Shown: piece by piece, positions 57,605 to 64,000 of the stretch
How the letters are laid out: each line of letters begins with the position of its first letter
How positions within the stretch are numbered: position 1 is the first letter of the stretch
Origin: Eurosta solidaginis
Taxonomy: Eukaryota; Arthropoda; Insecta; Diptera; Tephritidae
Assembly: GCF_040869045.1 (NCBI RefSeq)
Contig: NC_090319.1
Coordinates: forward strand, 364,019,739 to 364,083,738
Direction: 5' to 3'
DNA: 64,000 nt
Notes under the pieces: generated by a model
The model's input: only the letters and a program-made list of their open reading frames with translations
What the model was told of the DNA's origin: nothing
Database searches by the model: none
Program-made: the position numbers and the translations under genes

Positions 57605-59832
57605 TTCGCTTAAGATCCGTTGTTGTTGTTGTAGCAGTGCTTCGCCCCATAGGTCTGACCAATCACAAATTGTCATCAATGTCCTCTAACGGGAGTCCGA
57701 GGAAACTTGCTGGTGGACCATAATGGGAGAGGTGTTAGAGGCGTTTGTTCCACATTACAATTGAAGAGATGGTTGGTGTCATGTGGGGACTCATTGCAAG
57801 CAGGGCATACATTTTGTATGTCAGGGTTGATTCTGGATAGATAAGAGTTTAACCTGTTACACTATCCAGATCGAAGTTGGACTAGAGTGACTCGCGTTTC
57901 CCTAGGGAGTATGCGTTCCGCTTCCGCAAGTTTAGGGTATTGCTCTTTGAGTATTGGATTCACCGGGCAATTGCTAACGCAGAGGTCCAAAGCCTGTTTA
58001 TGGAGTTCACCAAAGATCTGCTTATGTTTTTTGGCTTCATACGACTGTGTTCTCAGGTGCCGTATTTCCTTATAGTGCTTACGGAGGTGACTCCTTAAGC
58101 CCCTGGCCGGTGCTGGTTCATCAATCAGTTATCTGTTGGGATGCCCGGGTTTCTGGGTATTCAACAGAAACTGTTTGGTTAGCATTTCGTTAGTAGCATT
58201 AGTATTCTCGCCTCATTATGTAAATGGTGTTCTGGGACATATGGAGACAACCCGTGGGGGTTCTGAGGGCAGTATTTTGGCAGGCCTCTAGTTTCTTCCA
58301 GTGGGTAATCTTTAGGCTTGGCGACCATATCGGAGACGCGTAGCATGCAATCGGCTGGCCAATTGCTTTGTAAGTGGTAATGAGCGTTTCTTCATCTTTT
58401 CCCCAAGTACTGCTAGCAAGAGATATGAGGATTTTATTACGGCTGTGGATTTTCGGTACAATTGCAGCTGCATGCACAACAAAATGTAGATCCTGATCGA
58501 AAATCAGACCCAAGATTTTGGGGTGTAAGACAGTCGGTAGCGTAGTACCATTGACGTGGACGTTCAAAATGGTCGACATTTGCGATGTCCATATTTCAAA
58601 TAAGGTCGCCGATGATTTAGTCGGTGATAATGTCAGGTTTCGCTGGGTGAAGAAACTGGAGAGATCAGGGAGGTGGCCGCTTATTTTGTTATATAGCTCA
58701 TCGATCTGTGGGCCTGGGCCTGTGGCCATTATTGTGCAGTCATCGGCGTAGGAAACGATAGTAACTCCTTCTGGTGGCGAAGGTAGCTTTGATATGTAGA
58801 AGTTAAACAAAAGTGGGGACAGGATACCACCCTGTGGCACCCCTGGTTTAACTCTTCTTGGTTTAGATATTTCGTTTCGAAATTGCACCGATGCCTGCCG
58901 TCCACCCAGATAATTTGAGGTCCACCTTTTAAGACTAGGGGGAAGGGTATACCCTTCCAGGTCTTGCAGTACCGTACTACGGTTGACCGTATCAAAAGCT
59001 TTTGATAGGTCTAGCGCAAGGAGTACTGTTCTATGGTGGGGGTTTTGATTTAAACCGCAATTTGTCTGGGTGCTAATGGCATTTAGTGAGGTGGAAGTGC
59101 TGTATAGTTTTCTAAAACCATGCTGATGAGAGGCTAGTGGCAAATTTGCTTGAAATGGGGCAGTAAAATGGCTTCAAGCGTCTTAGCTACTGGCGATAGG
59201 AGGGATATCGGGCGATATTACTCTCATATGTTAGCTGGTTTCCCAGGCTTTAGTAGCGGGACCACCTTGGCCATTTTCCATTTTTCGGGAATGACAAAGG
59301 TGGAAAGAGAGATGTTGAAGACATGTGCTAAATATTTAAAACCCTCATTTCCTAAGATTTTAGGCATCGGCATGGCTATGCCGTCAGGGCCCACCGCTTT
59401 AGATGGTATAGCTTGACCGATGGCATCCTCAACCTCTTTGGCGGTGATGGTACTTGGGGACGCGCTGAATTTATGTTTGTGTGCGTGTCTGTGGGCCCTC
59501 CGTCTAGCTTTGTCAACCGTAGAATGCATTATATATTGTCGGCAAAAGGCGCTCGTGCATTTTTTCGCATCTGGCAGTACTTTATCGCCAAAGGCGATGG
59601 AAATTTTGTCGTTGTGCTTGGACGGATTCGACTTTGCGATGGACCAAAGCTTACCAATACCGGCAGAGAGGTTACAGCTTCTTAGATGCTCCTCCCGTTT
59701 CGCCCGCTTGGGTTCATCCACAAGCAATCTGATGTGTTGGCTCATGTCCCTTATTTGGGGGTCGCCGGGATCGAGCTGTCTTATAAGGTCACGTTCTCTC
59801 GCTAATTTTACGACCTCCGTCGCATATTGCTT
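57605..59832 (-). mobile_element. jockey-like non-LTR retrotransposon, 5'-truncated
   Basis: On the minus strand it holds the pre-RT linker, a complete RT, a C-terminal domain with a Cys-His knuckle (CPACNESPHDTNHLFNC, near 57790) and ends in a (CAA)n-like tail at 57605-57630. The absence of an RNase H domain and the RT block styles (LLALDLSKAFDTV, VPQGGILSPLLF, YADD) place it in the jockey clade. The endonuclease and ORF1 are missing. The copy at 245-800 is the same family. It sits inside the R1-like element; no target-site duplication was found. Confidence 0.85.
57720..59832 (-). pseudogene. jockey-like RT coding region, broken
   Basis: From the junction the frame reads ATEVVKLARERD, then EVEDAIGQAIPSKAVGPDG and WKMAKVVPLLKPGKPAN (RT fingers). 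TGA and TAA stops follow within the next few codons (near 59219-59213), and a one-base shift follows near 59150. The next frame (59143-58199) holds QHGFRKLYSTSTSLNAI, ALDLSKAFD (first Asp), PQGGILSPLLF and SYADDCTIMA (catalytic Asp pair). A further one-base loss near 58237 shifts the thumb/C-terminal part, which continues with RGLRSHLRKHYKEIRHLR and the Cys-His knuckle and has two more stops. RT catalytic residues survive, so decay is moderate. Confidence 0.8.
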
Positions 59833-59846
59833 GTCGCATATTGCTT
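59819..59846. repeat. 14-bp tandem duplication at the R1/jockey junction
   Basis: GTCGCATATTGCTT occurs twice in immediate succession (59819-59832 and 59833-59846). On the minus strand one copy reads within the R1-like frame (EAICD) and the next within the jockey-like frame (KQYATE). Confidence 0.85.
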
Positions 59847-60455
59847 CTCTTTCCTCAGCGAAAAGATATAAAGTTATGTATCCCGCAACGACCACGACAG
59901 CTTCAGCGGAGACCGTGCGGTAAGCCGAAGCTATTCGCAGCGCCCCTCTGTGTTGAACCGAGGTGAAGGCGATACGGTTCCTCCGGAATTTTATTGCGTT
60001 CGCCCTGATTTGTGCTCCATATAAGAGTATAGAATCCGAGGCTGATGCAAGCAGTTTCCTTGTGCATGGCTTTGGATCACCTGTATTTGCCATTAGTCTA
60101 CTTAAATTCCATATTGTGCGTGCATCTCTTTCGCAGGCTCCTCCTATGTGATCTCGAAAGGTGAATTTGCTGCCTAAACTCACTCCCAGATATTTGGTTG
60201 AAGTGAGTATTTCTATTGGCTGGTCCGCAGCCGTCACATTTTTGGTAGTGGGAATCCGTCCCTTTGCGAGGATGACGATCTCCGTTTTTACTGTTGCTAG
60301 CTGGAAACCATAATCAGCCATCCACCTATTTACATTACGCTTGAACTGGCTCAAGTTTAGCTGTGCCAGCTCGCAGCTTGGTGCTGTTATCACAGCTGCT
60401 ACGCCGTCTGCAAAAGCAACGAGAAAGGTGCTTTCGGCTTGTCCAATCGAAGAAG
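59833..60455 (-). pseudogene. R1-like RT palm/thumb remnant fused in frame to jockey-like RT
   Basis: From FLVAFADGVAAVI to LYLFAEEREAIC with no stop. It then continues in the same frame into jockey-like sequence, producing a single open frame of 389 codons (60393-59224). The second catalytic Asp is Gly. The fusion is a by-product of the nested insertion and would not make a sensible protein. Confidence 0.75.
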
Positions 60456-60847
60456 ACTGTCGTAAGTAATGAATAAAACAAAATAATTGTATTTTTCTTA
60501 TAAAGTAAGTATAGGGTGAGTCACAGATTTTTCAAATATTTAACTTCCGGATAGCCGTAGCGAACGGCGACGGTCTTTAGACTTGAGCTATTTTACGAAT
60601 AATTTTACGATTTGATAGTTTCATTTCTAAGTACAGATTAGTGCTCGAGGGAATATGTGGGCTCCACATAGCTAATGATGGATTAAGACCGCCCTCCTAT
60701 ATTTTTCTTTTAGATTTCAAACCATTTTTGCAAGAAAAATTAATAAAATTTAAAAATTTGCATATTTGAAAGTTACAAAAGATTTTAAGTCATCTATATC
60801 ATCAATATCAAAAATGATTTAATTATACGTTTTTCTTTTATTTGCAG
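60456..60847. other. gene-free sequence ending in a candidate splice acceptor
   Basis: AT-rich; the last bases read TTTTCTTTTATTTGCAG, a good polypyrimidine tract and acceptor for the exon at 60848. Confidence 0.5.
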
Positions 60848-61296
60848 ATAACGGTCAACAAATCAGGTAGTGAAAGGAGAAGCACAATCAAATCGAATTA
60901 AATGAAATTAATTATACAAAAAAAAAAAAAAAAACATTAAAGCTGAAGAGGCTAATTAAATTTTAAGCCATCAATCATATTACTTAGTTGAACTTGTGTG
61001 AATCAACTCAGAAAAAAGGAAAAGTGATCAAAAATATAATAATTTTAAAATTTGTGAGTGTGTAATAAAAATAAGAGAAGATGTGTAAATATAAAGTTTT
61101 AGTAATCAAAGTCGTAAAGCTAGCAAAAAAGTGGCATTAAATTTCGATGTTAAATCAGTTGTCAATTTTTAATTGTGTTTGAGGTAGAAGCAGTTCAGCT
61201 AAAAACAGCAAAATGAATTGCCTTTGTCGACCTTCGCGGATAATGTCCGTAAGGATCAATCTGCTGGACGAAACAGATTTCATACACGAAGTCAAG
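60848..61296 (+). other. candidate host exon (5' UTR plus start codon)
   Basis: Bounded by a strong acceptor (TTTATTTGCAG, ending at 60847) and a consensus donor (AAG|GTAGGT at 61297). If real, the first 365 bp are untranslated and the coding part starts at 61213. An upstream non-coding exon would lie further 5'. A poly-A run (60919-60936) lies in the leader. Alternatively transcription starts within this interval. Confidence 0.4.
61213..61296 (+). CDS. first coding exon of a probable band 4.1/FERM-domain protein
   Basis: ATG in a good insect context (CAAAATG) opens 28 codons beginning MNCLCRPSRIMSVRINLLDE and ending in FIHEVK, exactly at an AAG|GTAGGT donor in phase 0. The pattern of a short Cys-containing leader followed by V-x-L-L-D-E is how FERM proteins of the band 4.1-like 4 type begin, before the first ubiquitin-like lobe. 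FERM proteins link membrane proteins to cortical actin. Only this first strand is visible; the rest of the gene would lie beyond the window, across an intron that contains the minus-strand Helitron-like repeat. The identity is tentative; it is the only frame here with combined start, donor and protein-family support. Confidence 0.45.
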
Positions 61297-61501
61297 GTAG
61301 GTGTGAACACATTTTCCTAAAATATACAATATGCTATATTTAATACCTTTAGATAAATACAAACCATTAGATATGAAAATATTTGATATTCGGTGAAAAA
61401 CAAAGTATCGAAATTTCAAAACTGAATGAAAAAAAAAAAAAAAACACCGAAGAATTAATTCCAGACACGACCAAAACATCCTCATACATAATTATCCTAA
61501 A
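61297..61501 (+). other. start of the putative intron
   Basis: Begins GTAGGTGTG, AT-rich, poly-A near 61428-61443. No acceptor-exon pair recognised before the window ends. Confidence 0.4.
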
Positions 61502-64000
61502 ACAAGTAAGGAAGGTTAAGTTCGGGTGTAACCGAACATTACATACTCAGTTGAGAGCTATGGTGACAACATAAGGGAAAATAACCATGTAGGAAAATGA
61601 ACCGAGGGTAATCCTGGAATGTGTTTGTATGACATGTGTATCAAATGAAAGGCATTAAAGAGTATTTTATGAGGGAGTGGGCCATAGTTCTATAGGTGGA
61701 CGCCATTTAGGGATATAGCCATAAAGGTGGATCAGGTTGACGCTAGAATGCGTTTGTACGATGAAAGGTGTTAATGAGTATTTTAAAAGGGAGTAATCCT
61801 TAGTTCCATAGGTGGACGCCGTTTCGAGATACCGCCATAAAGGTGGACCAGGGGTGACCCTAGAATTTGTTTGTACAATATGGGTATCAAAAGAAAGGTG
61901 TTAATGAGTGTTTTAAAAGGGAGTGATGCTTAGTTCCACATGTGGACGCCGTTTCGAGATATCGCCATAAAGGTGGACCAGGTGTGACCCTAGAATTTGT
62001 TTGTACGATATGGGTATCAAATTAAAGGTATTAATGAGGGTTTTAAAAGGGAGAGGTGGTAGTTGTATAGGTGGTCGCCTTTTCGAGATATCGCCATAAA
62101 GGTGGACCAGGGGTGACTCTAGAATGCGTTTGTACGATATGGGTATCAAATGAAAGGTGTTAATGAGTATTTTAAAAGGGAGTTATCCTTAGTTCCATAG
62201 GTGGACGCAGATATCGCCATAAAGGTGGACCAGGGGTGACCCTAGAATTTGTTTGTACAATATGGGTATCAAAAGAAAGGTGCTAATGAGTATTTTAAAA
62301 GGGAGTAATCCTTAGTTCCATAGGTGGACTCCGTTTCGAGATATCGCCACAAAGGTGGACCAGGGGTGACCCTAGAATTTGTTTGTACAATATGGGCATC
62401 AAACGAATGGTGTTAATGAGTATTTTAAAAGGGAGTGGGCCTTAGTTCTATAGGTGGACGCCGTTTCGAAATATCGCCATAAAGGTGGACCGTGGGTGAC
62501 TCTAGAATGTGTTTGTACGATATGGGTATCAAATTAAAGGTATTAATGAGGGTTTTAAAAGGGAGTGGTGGTTGTTGTATCGACCACCTATACAACAACC
62601 ACCACTCCCTTTTCCAGATATCGCCATAAAGGTGGACCAGGGTGACTCTAGAATGCGTTTGTACGATATGGGTATCAAATGAAAGGTGTTAAAGAGTATT
62701 TTATGAGAGAGTGGGCCATAGTTCTATAGGTGGACGCCATTTAGGGATATAGCCATAAAGGTGGATCAGGGTTGACTCTAGAATGCGTTTGTACGATATG
62801 GGTATCAAATGAAAGGTGTTAGTGAATATTTTAAAAGGGAGTAATCCTTAGTTCCATAGGTGGACGCCGTTTCGAGATACCGCCATAAAGGTGGACCAGG
62901 GGTGACCCTAGAATTTGTTTGTACAATATGGGTATCAAAAGAAAGGTGTTAATGAGTATTTTAAAAGGGAGTAATCCTTAGTTCCATAGGTGGACGCCGT
63001 TTCGAGATATCGCCATAAAGGTGGACCAGGGGTGACCCTAGAATTTGTTTGTACAATATGGGTATCAAAAGAAAGGTGTTAATGAGTATTTTAAAAGGGA
63101 GTGGGCCTTAGTTCTATAGGTGGACGCCGTTTCGAAATATCGCCATAAAGGTGGACCAGGGTGACTCTAGAATATGTTTGTACGATATGGGTATCAAATT
63201 AAAGGTATTAATGAGAGTTTTAAAAGGGAGTGGTGGTAGTTGTATATGTGAAGGCGTTTTCCAGATCGCGACCAAAATGTGGACCAGGGTGACACAGAAC
63301 ATCATCTGTTGGATACCGCTAATTTATTTATATATGTAATACCTGCCAAGATTTTAAGGGTTTTTTATTTCGCCCTGCGGAACTTTTTCATTTTCTTCTA
63401 CTTAATATGGTAGGTGTCACAACCATTTTATAAAGTTTTTTCTAAAGTTATATTTCGTGTCAATAAACCAATCCAATTTTTTTTTTTTAATTATCTTCTT
63501 TTAAAAGTGGGCGGTGCCACGCCCATTGTCCAAAATTTTACTAATTTTTTATTCTGCGTCATAAATTCAACTCATCTACCAAGTTTTGTCGCTTTATCTG
63601 TCTTTGGTAATGAATTATCGCACTTTTTCGGTTTTACGAAATTTTCGATATCGAAAAAGTGGGCGTGGTTATAGTCCGATATTGTTCATTTAAAATAGCG
63701 ATCTGAGATGAGTGCTCAGGAACCTACATACCAAATTTCATCAAGTTACCTCAAAATTTACTCAAGTTATCGTGTTAACGGCCATGCGGAAGGACAGACG
63801 GACGTCTGTGTATAAAAACTGGGCGTGGCATCAACCGATTTCGCCCGTTTTCACAGAAAACAGTTAAAATCTTTAAATCTATGCCCCTACCAAATTTCAA
63901 AACTATTGGTTAATTTTTGTTCGACTTATGGCGTTAAAAGTATCCTAGACAAATTAAATGAAAAAGGGCGGAGCCACGCCCATTTTGAAATTTTCTTTTA
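61502..64000 (-). mobile_element. Helitron-like non-coding repeat, copy on minus strand, cut by window end
   Basis: Starts at its 3' terminus (AACAAGTAAGGAAGGTTAAG on the plus strand), followed by the inverted hairpin GTTCGGGTGTAACCGAAC. It then runs through an array of about thirteen 130-bp units (61590-63300), and its body reaches the window end still incomplete. Orientation is opposite to the other copies. A perfect 24-bp palindrome interrupts the array at 62557-62613. Confidence 0.85.
62557..62613. repeat. 24-bp perfect inverted repeat inside the array
   Basis: Arm 62557-62580 (starts AAAAGGGAGTGGTGG) is exactly inverted at 62590-62613 with a 9-nt loop CGACCACCT. A single array unit appears locally inverted here; other units lack it. 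Confidence 0.9.

Larger units (their letters stand above)
57005..60455 (-). mobile_element. R1-group retrotransposon, interrupted by a jockey-like element
   Basis: Upstream part (minus 60455-59833): FLVAFADG (RT catalytic YADD degraded to FADG), then VNRWMADYGFQLATVKTEIV, STKYLGVSLGSKF, SILLYGAQIRA, RGALRIASAYRTVS and LYLFAEEREAIC. Downstream part (minus 57604-57009): RARE*SIQR, WSYSTVGKWTRELISELN, then the Cys-rich NSCYLYCGKKDEVPD and FECSHFFDQRRMLEEILGD. These are consecutive segments of one R1-like protein with only a few residues missing between them. The 2.2-kb jockey-like insertion lies exactly at that point. R1 itself targets 28S rDNA; no rDNA is seen here, so this is a dispersed relative. 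Confidence 0.75.

Noticed and set aside
61383..61574. 63-codon frame after the putative FERM exon
   Set aside because: Runs through poly-A into the Helitron-like terminus; not an exon.

Overview
This looks like about 64 kb of nuclear DNA from a higher fly. It is AT-rich, has short introns and consensus insect splice sites, and is packed with non-LTR retrotransposons, a tRNA-derived SINE, small TIR elements and a large non-coding repeat with an internal minisatellite. From memory, the combination resembles true fruit flies (Tephritidae); I could not check this by search. No bacterial-style gene organisation is present. Nearly every long reading frame belongs to a mobile element or is produced by a periodic repeat.

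Layout. 0-10 kb: a decayed jockey-like 3' end (245-800), a probable solo LTR (1465-1945), an RTE-like 3' fragment with its target-site duplication (2599-2878), two degenerate minisatellite types, and remnants of an LTR, an RNase H domain and a reverse transcriptase (RT). 10-26 kb: two tRNA-derived SINEs, a TIR element with one SINE nested in it, mariner remains, an R1-like RT relic, and a third SINE split by a 1.86-kb RT-RNase H retrotransposon flanked by a clear 15-bp duplication. 27-42 kb: mostly four same-orientation copies of one non-coding Helitron-like repeat whose core is an array of 128-130 bp units (about 18 units in the longest copy), plus a foldback MITE and an isolated 47-bp-arm hairpin. 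42-49 kb: a decayed RT, then a structurally complete hAT transposon (44750-48331) with matching TIRs, an 8-bp duplication, a one-intron transposase gene and three frameshifts. 49-61 kb: an RTE-like endonuclease relic carrying a nested MITE, more R1-like relics, a diverged Helitron-like copy, and an R1-like element interrupted by a jockey-like element. 60.8-61.3 kb: the only plausible host-gene exon, which starts a protein resembling a band 4.1/FERM N-terminus. 61.5-64 kb: a minus-strand copy of the Helitron-like repeat that runs off the window.

The window therefore reads as an intergenic or long-intron transposon graveyard with several datable nested insertions. No element is demonstrably active. 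The hAT element and the 24-kb retrotransposon are the least damaged. No pathway or operon is encoded. The most unusual material is structural: the minisatellite-bearing repeat family, nested insertions with visible duplications, and dispersed short-period repeats that no familiar element class explains.
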